Positions 31,469 to 43,809 of a stretch of DNA of 64,000 nucleotides are shown one piece after another. The notes beneath the pieces are model-generated. The model did no database searches, had not been told where the DNA came from, and was given only the letters and a program-made list of their open reading frames with translations. The translations under genes were made by a program, and so were the position numbers. The stretch comes from Eurosta solidaginis (lineage: Eukaryota; Arthropoda; Insecta; Diptera; Tephritidae): contig NC_090321.1 in NCBI RefSeq assembly GCF_040869045.1, positions 73,007,183 through 73,071,182 on the forward strand, in the 5' to 3' direction. Numbering within the stretch: position 1 is the stretch's first letter; every line of letters starts with the position of its first letter.

Positions 31469-31948
31469 TGTAGTGAATTTCAAGGATTGTCGATTATTCT
31501 GCACCGTTTGTTACCGTTCGAATTGCTGAACTATCTCATAAATAACTCATATATTCAGTATAACAAAATGTTCTTTATTTACAACACTACTATGGTAGTA
31601 GTACTTCACAATTAAATTGCTAGCGTACTTATTGCGGCGCCTTAAAGTTATTTATTTATTTCACTTCATTTATTACGTGTTTAAATCAAACTGATTGATT
31701 AGTCCTCAGCTTGCGCTACTTTTATACTCTCAGTTGCCTCGTTAGCCTATTTCTTCTAGGGTGTAGACGTTTCACGAAGAGCCTTCCCGAACAGTTGCTT
31801 ATTTATGTCTCGTTTCTGTCTTCTATGTATTCACGTTTGTCTTCTAGTTATATGCGTTCACATGTGTGAGTAATAACTTCTGCCCTTTTAGCTGTTGTTT
31901 AAATGTATGGGTAATAACGTATGAGCTCTTATACGCACGGTTGCCACA
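31469..31948 (-). mobile_element. LTR related to the two solo LTRs, minus strand
   Basis: Read on the minus strand it starts TGTGGCAACC and ends TTCACTACA. It shares a TATA box region (ACTTATAAAAGTAGCGCAAG), GTTTGATTTAAACACG and the terminal AATTCGAACG block with 6695-7272 and 43814-44325. It is more diverged, and I could not find a matching 4-bp duplication, so the ends may be off by a few bases. Confidence 0.6.
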
Positions 31949-32766
31949 CCATGTTTTCATTTGGGAGCAAAATTCATCGAAAAAAAGGACCAAGTCTCAA
32001 AGAATTGGAGCAAATTCTTGTACTATTTAATTGGTTTATATTATTAACTAGCAGGGTATCCGGCGTTGCTCGGGTGGGTATTTTAACGCATTCCCTCCTG
32101 TTACTCAAAGTCAAGCAATCAGAATATAAGAGTTTATTGATCTTCTTCAAAATGTATATCTCAAATTTTCTCATTCTTTCCCTTTATAATTTCCTTATCT
32201 CTCCCTCTTCTCTTTTACTCCCTTTACCTATCTCCTCCTTTTTTCTTAGATCCCTCATTCCTCTAATTTATCATTATTAGCTTTATTTTTCAAATTTTAT
32301 TTTGTTACACACAATTCATATGCAAAATCTCATAACTTTAATCAAAATATTTTAGCTGCACAATTTTTGTATATCATCTCATATAGACAGCTATTTTTAC
32401 AAAGGAATGCTTAAATTTAATAATAAAAATAAAACGTTTAAATCACTCAATGCAATCGCTTTAACTTTTTGTGAGTTCAATGCTAAGACCAAACAAAAAT
32501 TCTGCACTAAAGTACGTACATGGCGTATGGGTGTCTTTTGCTGGCATACAAAATTTGTCGCACCACCCAGTGGCGCACGTGAAATTAAAAAAAAAAAATT
32601 ATTTAAAATTCTTAGTTCTGAAATATGAATAATCTTCGTCTTGATCGAAGGAACCTATAGCCACAATTTGGTGATGATGGAAGTGTGGGAAATACGTTTC
32701 CATAGGGAACACACACACACAGAATTAGATTTTTATATATGTATACAGAATAGATTTGTAGCTCGC
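31949..32766. other. AT-rich sequence, no supported gene
   Basis: It contains a 119-codon plus-strand frame (31921-32280) that runs out of the LTR into leucine- and serine-rich low-complexity sequence. I regard it as chance. No other feature is supported. Confidence 0.5.
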
Positions 32767-33130
32767 GGCTACCGTGGTGTGATGGTAGCGTGCTCCGCCT
32801 ATCACACCGTATGCCCTGGGTTCAACTCCCGGGCAAAGCAACATCAAAATTTTAGAAATAAGATTTTTCAATTAGAAGAAAATTTTTCTAAGCGGGGTCG
32901 CCCCTCGGCAGTGTCTGGCAAGCGCTCCGATTGTATTTCTGCCATGAAAAGCTCTCAGTGAAAACTCATCTGCCTTGCAGATGCCGTTCGGAGTCGGCAT
33001 AAAACATGTAGGTCCCGTCCGGCCAATTTGTAGGGAAAAATCAAGAGAAGCACGATGCAAATTGGAAGAGAAGCTCGGCCTTAGATCTCTTCGGAGGTTA
33101 TCGCGCCTTACATTTATTTTTTTATTTTTA
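32767..33130 (+). repeat. tRNA-derived SINE, copy 2
   Basis: The A box GTGGTGTGATGGTAGCG and B box GGGTTCAACTCCCGGGC are spaced as in a tRNA gene. The body matches 2697-3027 to the CTCTTCGGAGG end, followed by a (TTTTTA)-type tail. The B box is identical to copy 1. It is a better-preserved pol III head than copy 1. Confidence 0.8.
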
Positions 33131-33289
33131 TTTTAAATTTAAAAATGAGTCGAATTCGTTGTAAATTTAATTTCAGGTTATTTCCATGGTTTTCAACAAA
33201 AAATTTTGATTAAACGATTGGAAGACTTTGTGAATTGCCTAATTATATAAAAATATCAAAAGATTGCACAAGCAAAAATAGTGTGTTTC

Positions 33290-33775
33290 TATAATAGGAT
33301 AGACTGCTTTGGTAAAGGCAAGGCTATAGTGGAGTGCCAGCAGGGATTTTTTCCCAGGTAGGTCTACTTCCACAAATTTAGCTTTAGTTACTCATCAAAT
33401 TGTGGGTACTTTAGAGAACTCTGAGCAACTCGAAGTCATATACACTGACTTCTCGAAAGCATTTGACAAGTTAGCCAAGTATGGAATCAATGGAAAATTG
33501 TTGAAATTCTTCACGAGTTTTCTATCGAACAGAAAGCTCTATGTGGCAATTGGAGCCGACAAGTCATCTCTACATATTAACACCTGGTCAGGTATTGTGG
33601 CCCTCTATTATTCTTAATTTTCATAAATGATTTGCCCCAGCAATTCAAATTCGCAAAATGTTTGATGTTTGCGGACGATGTCAAACTATTTCTGACGATC
33701 TGTAATAGCTCTGACTGCACTAACTTGCATTCGGTCTTGACTCTTTTGCCAGTTGGTGCGCAGACAATAATTTAT
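33290..33775 (+). pseudogene. LINE-F reverse transcriptase, left part
   Basis: Plus-strand frames read FFPGRSTSTNLALVTHQI, then TDFSKAFDKLAKYGINGKLL (RT motif A), then CLMFADDVKLFLTI (FADD catalytic box), with stops in between. The frame continues after the inserted repeat at 34892. It is a Jockey/CR1-type LINE judging by the FADD box and flanking residues. Not functional. Confidence 0.7.
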
Positions 33776-34891
33776 TATACTCAGCGTGCTTTGCACACAC
33801 AGTATATTAACTTTGATTGGATAACGGTTGGTTGTAAAGGTATAAAGGAATCAAGATAGATATATCAAAATCATCAGTATCGAAAAAAAATTTGATTGAG
33901 CCATGTCCGTCCGTCCGCCCGTCCGTCCGTTAGCACGATAACTTTAGTAAATATTGAGATATCTTCACCAAATTTAGTACACTAGCTTATCTGGACCCAG
34001 AATAGATTGGTATTGAAAATGAGCGAAATCGGATGATAACCACGCCCACTTTTTATATATATAAAATTTTGGAAAACAAAAAACCTGATAATGTAGTAAA
34101 TAATACACCTGGAATGTTGAAATTTGGCATGTGGACTGATATTGAGACTCTTGATAAAAAATTTTTAAAAAGGGCGTGGCACCGCTCACTTGTGATAAAA
34201 TCAATTTTACAAATATTATCAATCATAAATCAAAAATCGTTAAACCTATCGTAACAAAATTCGGCAGAGGTTGCGCTTACTATAAGGAATGCTTTGAAGA
34301 AAAATTAACGAAATCGGATTAAGGACCAGGCCCACTTTTATATAAAATATTCTTAAAAGGGTCGTGGACGAATAAAATAAGCTATGTCTTTGCAAAAAAA
34401 AGAGCTTTATATCAATGGTATTTCATTTCCCAAGTGGATTTATAACAATAAATAGGAAAAACTTCAAATTTAAAAAATGGGCGTGGCACCGCCCTTTTGT
34501 GACTAAGCCATTTTCTATGTTTCAGGAGCCATTGCTCGAAGAAAAATTAACATATCGTAATGAAATTGTGTACACATATTTTCCTTATAGTAGAAAATAT
34601 TTCTAGTAAAAATGGACGGGATCGATTAAAGACCACGGCAACTTAGATATAAAACAAGTTTAAAAGGGTTGTAGACTAGAATAATAGGCTATAACTTAGC
34701 AAGAAATAGTTTTGAATCAGTGATATTTCACTTATCAGGTTTTATTGTAGGAGGAAATGAGGAGACATTTTTTTTTTAAGCTGGCGGTGCCACGTGTTAT
34801 GTAGAAAAGTAATTTATCTGAAATGAAATGTACAACTGAAGCTCACGCTGAGTATATAATGTTCGGTTACACCTGAACTTAGACACATTTA
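33776..34891 (+). repeat. Dispersed non-coding repeat R, copy 1, inserted in LINE-F
   Basis: It begins TATACTCAGCGTGCTTTGC and ends ACATTTACTTG, and is rich in GTGGGCGTGG..CCGCCC blocks and GTCCGTCCGTC. It interrupts LINE-F between codons for ADNNL and FLNTNKC. The same sequence in opposite orientation lies at 35611-37938. No coding capacity. TATACTCAGCGTG occurs near both ends in inverted orientation. Confidence 0.8.
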
Positions 34892-35610
34892 CTTGTTTTT
34901 AAATACAAACAAATGCTGCGTTGTGTCTTATTCCAAAAAGACAACTGCGACATATTTTAACTACAAACTAAAGATTTGGGTGTTATTTTTGACTCCAAAC
35001 TGTCTTTTTCCAGTCATATTGACTTCATTGTTGCAAAGTCTTTTGCAATGGTTGGGTTCATTAGACGAAACACCAGTGACTTTAAGGACCATATGACGTT
35101 GAAGGCACTTGATATCTCCTTGGTCAGAAGTGGCCTTGAATATTGTTTAATAATATGGAATCCTTTCTATATGAATATAACTCCTGTAAAATTGAGAGAG
35201 TTCAAATATTTTTTACGAAAATTGCTTTACAGATGCTTCACTGGCCAGACGGTCTCCCATCATATACCAGCAGGCACAAATTGCTTGGTCTTCAGGCTTT
35301 GCACGACCGAAGAACTTGTATCTCACTCATGCTTGCCTATAATGAATAAACTTGAGCATAAATTGCTCCGATTTATCTATATTCCACTGCGCGATCTTCG
35401 GCATAACAGATTATTTATCGAAATAACTCATAAAACGAATTAATGTATGAATGAACATATAATTAGGACCATACATCTAGCAAATCGATTCAGTAGTGTT
35501 CTGAATTTTAATAACAGCTTATATAAGTTTAAGCTTGAATTGTTTTCTATTTTTAACTCGTCTGTAAGAAAGCATGTACTTTTAGACTGAATGAATTAAA
35601 TAAATAAACA
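34892..35610 (+). pseudogene. LINE-F reverse transcriptase, right part and 3' end
   Basis: FLNTNKCCVVSYSKK continues the frame cut at 33775. The 155-codon frame at 34976-35443 (VIFDSKLSFSSHIDFI, SLVRSGLEYCLIIWNPF) is the thumb of a LINE RT. The end is an AAATAAATAAA tail at about 35595-35608. Confidence 0.7.
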
Positions 35611-37938
35611 AGTAAAGGTGTCTAAGTTCGGGTGTAACCGAACAGTATATACTCAGCGTGAGCTTCAATTGCACATTTCAGATAAATTACTTTTCTACAT
35701 AACACGTGGCACCGCCCGTTTAAAAAAAAATTTCTCCCCATTTCCTCTTAAATAAAACTTGATATGTGAAATATCATTGATTGAAAACTATTTTTTGCTA
35801 AGTTATAGCTTATTGTTCTAGTCACGACCCTTTTAAACTTGTTTTATATCTAAGTTGCCGTGGTCTTTAACCGATCCCGTCCATTTTTACTATAAATATT
35901 TTCTGCTATAAGGCAAACATGTGTACCCAATTTTGTTGCGATATGTAAATTTTTCTTCGAGTTATGGCTTCCGAAACATTGAAAATTTCAAAAAAGGGGC
36001 GGTGCCACACCCATTTTTTCAAATTTAAGTGTTTTCCAATTTAATGTTATAATTCAATTTAGAAAGTAAAATTCTATTCAGACCAATTCTAAATATTCTC
36101 GCGGATTTTTTTATTCCCGCGGAAAAATTCCTCCAATTCTTTTCTCCTAGGTAGAAGAAAAATTGGGGAATAGGAATTTCGAATTTTCGAAGTCAGCTGT
36201 TTTGTCAATTGAAATTTCGTTGTGCATTTCTTATTTTGTTTAAAAAATTGAAAAGTTTAATTATTGTTGCGAATTTGTTTGAAATTAAGAAATAAGGTAT
36301 AAACAATGCACATTATTGCATTTCATGTGGTATACACTGAAATGAGTAATGAATTGGTGCCACAGCAACATCAACAGAGGAGCATCAGAAGAAGACAGCG
36401 GGTAAACACAAATCCGCCAGAGTTGCCTGCTTTCATTCTGCAAAGAAATTTTCTGGCGGCCACATCGAGTTGAGTTCGCCTTTCGCCATATGCCAAAATC
36501 TAATTAAGCCTTCTTAAAAAATCCTTGCGCAATTTCTGGGTGGCAGCACCAAATATACAAAGAGCTCTTCCGTTGCTTATGATATACTTTTCGACTTAAA
36601 ATAAAGAATATTGTGGTTGCTGTTGTTGTTGTATTAACAGTGAGAATATTGTGGTAGAATGTAAATACATATTTTAGCGCAAAGTTGTACAAATAAGTGT
36701 TCTTTCTTAAAAGAACCAATTTCATTTAACTATTTTGATGCATTCCCTTTAATTTAACTAGTGAAAAAACTCCTATGAAATGGCAGAGAAATCTCCCTCT
36801 CCCTCACATTCATAATACCTACTTTTCTCCCATAACCGGTTTCCGCTTTTTCGAACATTGTTCAGAATAGGAGGAAAGGGAGAAGTGAAAAAACTCACAA
36901 GGAATTTTTATTTAGAATACGAGGAATGGGAGAAGGGAAAAAACTCGCGCGGAATTTTCGTTTAGAATTGGGCTGATTGATACAATGCTCTTTTTCGCTA
37001 AGATGTAGCTTATTATTTTCGTCTACGACCCTTTTAAAAATCTTTTATATAAAAATGGGCGTGGTCTTTAACCGATATCGTCCATTTTTTCTAGAAATAT
37101 TTCCTGCTATAGGGAAAATTTGTGTACCCAATTTTATTAAGATCCGTTAATTTTTCTTCGAGTTATGGCTCCCGAAACAGAAAATTGCTTAGTCATAAAG
37201 GGGCGGTGCCACGCCCATTTTCTAAAATTTTCCTATTTCCTGTTATAAGTCCACTTGGGAAGTGAAATACCATTATTATAAAGCTCTTTTTTGCAAAGAT
37301 ATAGCTTATTTTATTCGTCCACGACCCTTTTAAAAATCTTTTATATAAAAGTGGGCGTGGTCTTTAACCGATTTCGTTAATTTTTCTTCAAAGCATTCTT
37401 ATAGTAAAGGCAACTTCTCTGTCGAATTTTGTTACGATAGGTTTAACGATTTTTGATTTATGATTAATAATATTTGTAAATTTGATTTTATCACAAGTGG
37501 GCGGTGCCACGCCCAATTTTACATATTTTTTTCAAATTTTTATCAAGTCTCAATATCAGTCCACATGTCAAGTTTCAGCATCCTTGGTGTATTATTTACT
37601 AAATAATCAGGTTTTTGTGTTTTGCAAAATGTTATATATGTATATAAAAAGTGGGCGTGGTTATCATCCGATTTCGCTCATTTTCAATACCAATCTATTC
37701 TGGGTCCATATAAGCTTGTATACCAAATTTGGTGAAGATATCTCAATATTTACTCAAGTTATCGTGTTAACGGACAGACGGACGGATGGGCATGGCTCAA
37801 TCAAATTTTTTTTTCGATACTGATGATTTTGATATATGGAAGTCTATATCTATCTCGATTCCTTTATACCTTTACAACCAACCGTTATCCAATCAAAGTT
37901 AATATACTCTGTGTGCAAAGCACGCTGAGTATAAAAAA
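35611..37938 (-). repeat. Dispersed repeat R, copy 2 (inverted), longer form
   Basis: It starts CAAGTAAAGGTGTCTAAG, the reverse complement of the copy 1 end, and finishes GCACGCTGAGTATA. It has repeated modules of GGGCGTGGTCTTTAACCGAT and GGGGCGGTGCCACGCCC. It contains the 897-bp insertion 36079-36975. It begins right at the LINE-F tail. Confidence 0.8.
36079..36975. mobile_element. Non-autonomous TIR element (CAG...CTG termini) inside repeat R
   Basis: CAGACCAATTCTAAA (36079) and TTTAGAATTGGGCTG (ending 36975) form inverted ends, and the sequence of repeat R resumes on both sides. The interior is non-coding with GGAATGGGAGAAGGGAAAAA-type modules. CAG termini suggest hAT, but the adjacent 8-mers (ATTCTATT and ATTGATAC) match only in part. 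Confidence 0.6.
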
Positions 37939-38495
37939 AAAAATAAAGTACAATGGCACACACACTTTCGTTTAACAAAAAGCCTTATATAAATATATGT
38001 TTTAACGGAAAACGTTAGAGGAAAACACGTGCCGCAAGCCAAACTAGTTGCGTTTTATTGACATAAAAATGTTATTTTTATACTAAATTTCTCCAGAGCT
38101 CGGTTGTATCAATTTAATCATAAAATCAGTCCTAAAAGTTAAAAAGAGAAATCGCTTCCAATAGCTTGGTGTTCCATTTTTTTTTATAATACGTAAACTT
38201 AATTCTTTACTCCTCCGTTTACCATTACACCCTTACGCTACAATTTTCCCATCTATGGCCTAGATTCGTTTTGCGCGTTGGAAATGGACACTTTTTTTCC
38301 ATATAATTTGTTTTAGAGAAAAGTGTACATTTCAAAACTCACATTTATTGAAGCGAGCCACAGTCCTCAGATTAACCATTAAAAAGTCTTAAAAGTTTCA
38401 ACTGTGTAGTAATGGAATTTTGATCTCATTTAACTAGGTACGATGAATAAGCTAAAAATTTTATTATTAAATTTTCTGGGGTTCTGCTCAAGATA
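37939..38495. other. AT-rich sequence without a recognised gene
   Basis: No coding, RNA or repeat feature was found between repeat R and LINE-G. Confidence 0.5.
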
Positions 38496-39465
38496 CTTAG
38501 GTTAGGTTAGAGTCCAAGAGGCTCAAAAGGTCCCATTGTGATACCACATGGATCTCTCCGCTACTCAAACCAAGAGGTCGATTCAGCAAACGTCAGAAAT
38601 TTTTCAGGTTCGAACTTAGCCAGATCATAAAGATCGTCAAAGAAGGGAGATCCCAGAGATTTTTTCCTCTTGCGCCAAAGCGCAGGACAATCGCATAGAA
38701 AATGCTCCTCTTCGTCTTTGCAGTTCCTGTAGTAATCATTAAAGGGAACACCCAGCCGTTGCGCATGCCTCCCGATTGCTGTGGCCGGTTATAAGTCCAA
38801 CCACCAGGGATATGTCCCCCCTTTCAAGAAGAAGATTTCTTGTGTGTCTCGCGTCCCATTCAGGCCACACGAGCTTAGTGCGGTAGCAGGATTCAAGGTT
38901 GCTCCATCTCACACCCGCTTCCCTAAGGAAAATCCCTTTCAAAGAGAGCTTACAGGTAGCGATCGGCATGCTCAATCCCTTCCAGGACGACGAAAGCGGA
39001 ACGGATGTGCTCCCTCTTGCAAGTTCGTCAGCCATCTCATTGCCCGGTATATCCGAGTGTCCAAGCACCCACACCAGACTGAGGGAAGTTTTCTCAGCGA
39101 TCTCGTTAAGAGATTTGCGGCACTTCTCTACTGTCCTGGACTTGCATGTGACCGATCCAAGCGCGCTGAGTGCAGCCTAGCTGTCAGAGTAAATACAAAA
39201 AGGTGATCTACGCCTCATTTATAGCAGCCACCTCCGCCTGAAAGACGCTGCAATGATCGGGTACGCTAAAGAATAGATTACACCCTAGTAGAGGTGTAAA
39301 GACACCGCTAACCTACCTTTTTATCCAGTTTGGAGCCGGTCTGCATATATCTGCAGCCTATCGCTCAGGTCCGGCGGCTCCGTCAACCAATAATCCCTAT
39401 CCGGGATAACAACCTCGTACTTCATGTTGAAAAATACAGTCGGACGAAGGCGAATCCAGATTCTT
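38496..39465 (-). pseudogene. LINE-G: RNase H domain and C-terminus of an I-type LINE
   Basis: The minus-strand frame at 38739-39074 begins WVLGHSDIPGNEMADELARG, the RNase H C-terminal motif of I-clade LINEs, and ends in a cysteine-rich tail region. Upstream (39200-39400) broken frames contain PDHCSVFQAEVAAI, the central RNase H block. RT was not seen. The 3' end GTTAGGTTAG on the plus strand mirrors the LINE-H end CTAACCTTAC. Confidence 0.7.
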
Positions 39466-39504
39466 AAGGATGGCTTAAGGATATCCGGTGATAGTCCCCA
39501 TCTT

Positions 39505-39711
39505 CACTCAGAAAAAAATTTCCCCCGATTGAAGAAAAATGGGAATGAAATGGCACTTAAGAAATTTTTTCCTCATTCGCATGGCCAAATTTCTTCAAAA
39601 TGACGAAAAATTCTTCAAATTGAGGATTTTTTCCTCATTTTGATGAAATTTTGGCCATGAGAAGAGGAAAAAATTTCTTAAGTGCCATCTCATTCCAGTT
39701 TTTGCTGAGTG
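39505..39711. mobile_element. Palindromic MITE, 207 bp
   Basis: CACTCAGAAAAA at the left and TTTTTGCTGAGTG at the right form the termini. Almost the whole element is an inverted repeat (GGCACTTAAGAAATTTTTTC against its complement). It sits just beyond LINE-G. A target duplication is not clear (TT at most). Confidence 0.75.
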
Positions 39712-40205
39712 TTCGCGCAACGGCTCCCCTACAGCTGTACAGTACAGTTCGAAGCATTTCTAATAGGAAATTAAAACCTCTGCCGAATTTCGTTAAGATA
39801 GGTTTAACGGTTTTTGGATTTATGACTAATAATATTTATAATAAAATTGATTTTATCTCAAGTTTCAAATTTCAAGATATAAGTTTATTTTATTATACCC
39901 AATAAAAACATTTTTTTCTCTCTTCCGGTGTAACTCATACTTACTTGACGTGTTTTTTTTCGTCTGCTAATAATAATCTCTATAATTACAATAAAGTTGT
40001 ATTATGTACTAAATAATCAGGTTTTTTGTGTTTTCCAAAATGTTGAATACAAAGCTGATTTGTTGGATATATTATAAATCGAGTTTTAACATTACATAAG
40101 AAATATCAAAAAACGAACGACATGCAAAATTTAAAACAAAAACTTTACTGTTTGTCACGGGTGGCAGAGTTCTTTATTTGTGAAGAGTCGCCACTCGATA
40201 CTTTG
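39712..40205. other. Fragments of repeat R and unassigned sequence
   Basis: CGAATTTCGTTAAGATAGG with GGTTTAACGG..TTTTGGATTTATGA (about 39784-39830), and ACTAAATAATCAGG (about 40009-40024), match parts of repeat R copy 2. No gene is supported. Confidence 0.5.
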
Positions 40206-42030
40206 ACTCGATGTTTTCTCAAGGTAGTCGCTCTTTATTTTTTTTTATCGGATACCTTCATAAAAATGCCATCTATACATTTTCGTGGCATATTTGTGAT
40301 GAGGGACCCCTAAAACTTACGGCTTACGCAGATGACGTTGCAATTGTCATAAGTGGAAAGTGCCTTTCAACGATTAGCTCTTTGATGGATCGGGCGCTTC
40401 GGGATATTCATACCTGGGCATCTAATGTCGGGTTTAAAGCCAAAGCGAAGAAGACGGATATGGTCTTGTTTACAAAGAGGCACAAGGTCCCAAATTGGGC
40501 CAGTTAGGAGGGGTGACCCTACAGGAGAAACCTTGCCCAAAATATGTACCTAGGAATCATCCTAGACAGTAAGCTGTCATGGAAGCTCAACGTGGAGGAG
40601 AGGGTGAAGGCCTCAACGGCACTTTATGCATGTAAAAGAATGCTAGGGTCTACGTTGGGCTTATCGCCCTCTCTTTCTCATTGGGTTTTTACAGCGATTG
40701 TAAACCCTATTCTATACTATGGAGTTCTTGTTTGGTGGAAAGCCACACAAAAAACAACCTAAACCAAAAAATTAGAGGGTATGCAGACTATCAATGGTTA
40801 GCATTACGAAAGCACTGAAAACAACCCCGACGGCTGCACTGTATGCCATCCTGCACATTCCACCTGTATACCTGGTAGCAAAGAACATAGCGTTAACAAC
40901 TGCAACCAGGCTCGGTGCCTCGGGGCAGCTTCAGCGCCGATCTTATGGCCATAGTAGTATAGGGTCATCAATTAAAGGACGAACAGACTACCTCAATCCC
41001 TCTCTGCGCTTCGAGGGAGATCTTAAGGCCACAATAGAGGTGGATGGTTGGCGCAAGGGTGCGCAAGGGTGCTCAAATGGCGGACGAGGCGATACCAATG
41101 GGTTCAAAATAGAGGAAGGAGTAGGGTCTGCGGTATACTGTGCTGATCCGGAAATAAACAAACCCTACAGGCTTCCAGATTACTGTAGCGTTTTCCAAGC
41201 GGAAATATTCGCCGTAACCAAAGCAGTAGAAACACTGGAAGAGGATAGCTTAAGCTGCAAGCGTGTTAACTTTTATATTGACAGTCAAGCAGCCATTAAG
41301 GCAATAATCTCGCATAGCACAGCATCTAAATGCGTGTTAGATTGTAAGCAGCCTCTGGAGAGAATTGGGACAAGGAGCAGCATACATCTATGTACATATA
41401 TTAGGTCCCAGGGCATATGGGAATGAAAAAGCAGATGAACTAGCTAAATAGGGCGCATCCCTTGAAGACTGGTCCGTAGACGTCCCAATTAGACTTGGCG
41501 AGATTAAGAGAAGGGGCGAGGTGCACATGATCGACCAAGAGGGAAAGGCGTGGGTTAAAGCGCGGGGCTGTAAAGTGTCGAAGATTATGTGTAGGTCTTA
41601 CAACCTTAGACTAACAAAGTTGCTTCTATCATTATAAAGAGAGGACTGTAGACTCATGACGGGTATTCTGACTGGACACTGCCTTCGAGCGTCACATGCT
41701 TTTAAATTAGGTTTGGTCAGTGTAGCAGATGTAGGAAGTACGGGTTGAAGGAGGAAACGATCGAACACGTTCTCTGCTCGTGCCCTGCGCTTGCCAGGCT
41801 AAGACTTCAGCTATTAGGAGTGATACAGCTGTCAGACCTAGAAGCAGCAAGTAGCTTAAGTTCTTGAAAGCTTGTAGTATATGCCAAGACGACGGAATAA
41901 TTTTTTAACTTAGGTAATGGTTTTTGATAGGGTTTTTCTGTATGGTCGTTAAAAAAACTTCTCGTAACACTACGCACTCATTCAGTATATGTAAGGCCCT
42001 CATGGACCGGCCAGTTTGACCTAACCTTAC
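40206..42030 (+). pseudogene. LINE-H: RT C-terminal part and RNase H of an I-type LINE
   Basis: Frames in order: LTAYADDVAIVISGKCLST (catalytic YADD) at 40211-40507, MYLGIILDSKLSWKLNVEER (thumb) at 40544-40762, and a 210-codon frame 40794-41426. The last holds RNase H blocks (GSAVYCADPEINKPYRLPDY, CSVFQAEIFAV, FYIDSQAAIKAI). After a stop, YGNEKADELAK completes RNase H, and a cysteine-rich tail follows to about 41800. The N-terminal half of ORF2 is missing and several stops are present, so it is inactive. Confidence 0.75.
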
Positions 42031-42249
42031 CTGTGTTAATTTTGATGATTGCATTAAATTAATTAATTCTATTTCCAAGAATCGAAATAACGTGAAGTGA
42101 CTAAATCCATAAATTTAGAGGATGCGGTTAACCAAAACCAAATCTTCCTTGAGAAAACATTCGGCCAAATTCGGCATGAATTGGTTGCTACCACTTATTG
42201 AAAATGGTGAGATGGGATACGATTTCTGCACATGGCGTTAAAATAAAAG

Positions 42250-43378
42250 TCAGCCCTATTCTGCATTTCGACTTGGATTGGAATTTTTTTCGATTTGGCA
42301 ATTCTGGTATTCTGTGTTCCAATCTCTTTCGACCCAACTTCGAATCGTTCGATTTTGTGTATTCTGCATTTCGATCGTAGTTCCGTTTTTCTAACTTGCA
42401 AATTAGTTGGCGGAAAAATATTTTATTTTTATTTTTTTTATTAATTTATAACAGAATTTTAACAAAAATGTAAGTAAAACTTGGTAAGAAACGTAGAAGG
42501 CTTGATGATGATTGTTTTTTATATGTTTCCAGGTCAAAAACAATATGTCGATGTCGAAATCCTTGGACGTATGTATTTGCCCCGCAAAAGTATTTAACAC
42601 ATACTTGAAAGCATCCTTATTAAGTCGAAAGTTTTTTTGAACCTAAACAAGAAAATAAGTCATTAAACTTTACCACTTTTAAGTTCAATTTTTTACAATT
42701 CGTCACTCATCTCAAATGGATTACACAAATCTCGCAATATTTGCCTTTCCATTCTCGCCTGACCATTTTCGTATGCGTTGCTTTCCAACTCCACAAATAA
42801 TGCCTCGGCTATTGATTCCATTATAATAGACAGCTATAATTTGTGTCTGTTCGTTGGGTCCAGTTATATGCCAAAGCAAGCTGAGTAGAGGAAGGTGAAG
42901 CGGAAACGTAAACAAACCTTGCGGAAAGAATAAATAAATCTTCATAAAGTATTTTAGTCGAGTGCAATGAAATGAGCATCCATAAAATTCAGAAAATGTC
43001 AACTATATTCGTGCAGGAATCCGTTTTAACAAAACTTGGTGGCCACGGCAGGGAATTTGCCAAAAGAACGACTAAAACACACTTTCAATTATGAAAGCAC
43101 TTCACTCAAAAAAATATAACACGGCGGCAATATATTCTATTGCTTTTTTTTGTACAAAATGGGTTGGATAATAAAATATAAACGTTTTTCAATGTTTTTT
43201 ACAAATCTTCTTTAATTTATTTTGTTCCAATGTTCACACATTCCGTACAAACACCTGATTTCGAAAAATCATTTGCTCTTCCTCTTCTCGTTACGATTCC
43301 GTCGTAATGCAGAATACCCAACTTCGATTAAAGCGGAGCGTAGGACGGGAACGTAATCGAAATGCAGAATAGGGGTGA
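42250..43378 (-). mobile_element. Harbinger-like element with TIRs and transposase remnant
   Basis: CCCTATTCTGCATTTCGA (42255-42272) and its inverse at about 43356-43373 form terminal inverted repeats, with GTCAG on the left and GTGAG on the right as possible imperfect 5-bp duplications. In the minus strand around 42600-42850 a frame reads ESIAEALFVELESNAYENGQ then ARMERQILRDLCNPFEMSDE, and 42403-42600 reads RLNKDAFKYVLNTFAGQI. This pattern resembles the N-terminal part of PIF/Harbinger transposases. The catalytic triad is absent, and the family call is inference. Confidence 0.5.
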
Positions 43379-43809
43379 GTATGTTTATTGTCCAGAATCC
43401 CTTAAATTTCTAAAAAGAAAATATGCTCAACTTTATTATAAAAGGCTGCTACTCCATAAATTTTGAATAAATTTTAAAATGTAGAGAGTTGAGTGACGAT
43501 TTTATCCAATTAAGTTTTCTCGTTCATTCATTTTCAAAATTTGGTAAAGGTAAAAAAAAAAACAAATTCAAAAATTAAACACATATTTTTTTGAAATTTT
43601 TTTTTACTTTAGAAAAAATTATATAAGAATCATTTAACCTTTTTGTGCTAGAAACGTTTGAAGCTTGTAAATTATTTCATTTTCATTTATTGCGAAGAGT
43701 ATTAGTTTAGTTCAGTTTATTCGGTCTATGATCAGCGATCTTACAGACTAGGGACAAATATATTAAGACTAAATATTTAAAACAAGTAGAAAGTAAAATA
43801 AAAAATAAA
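43379..43809. other. AT-rich sequence without a recognised gene
   Basis: Nothing was supported between the Harbinger-like element and the solo LTR. Confidence 0.5.

Noticed and set aside
31461..31952. 4-bp target duplication for the minus-strand LTR
   Set aside because: The bases on the two sides (ATAT and CCAT) do not match, so no duplication is claimed.
31921..32280. 119-codon plus-strand ORF
   Set aside because: It starts inside an LTR and continues into low-complexity leucine/serine codons, with no motif.
33900..33935. GTCCGTCCGTC tandem stretch as a microsatellite or CRISPR-like array
   Set aside because: It is a short simple repeat inside repeat R, also seen in degraded form in copy 2; there are no spacers.
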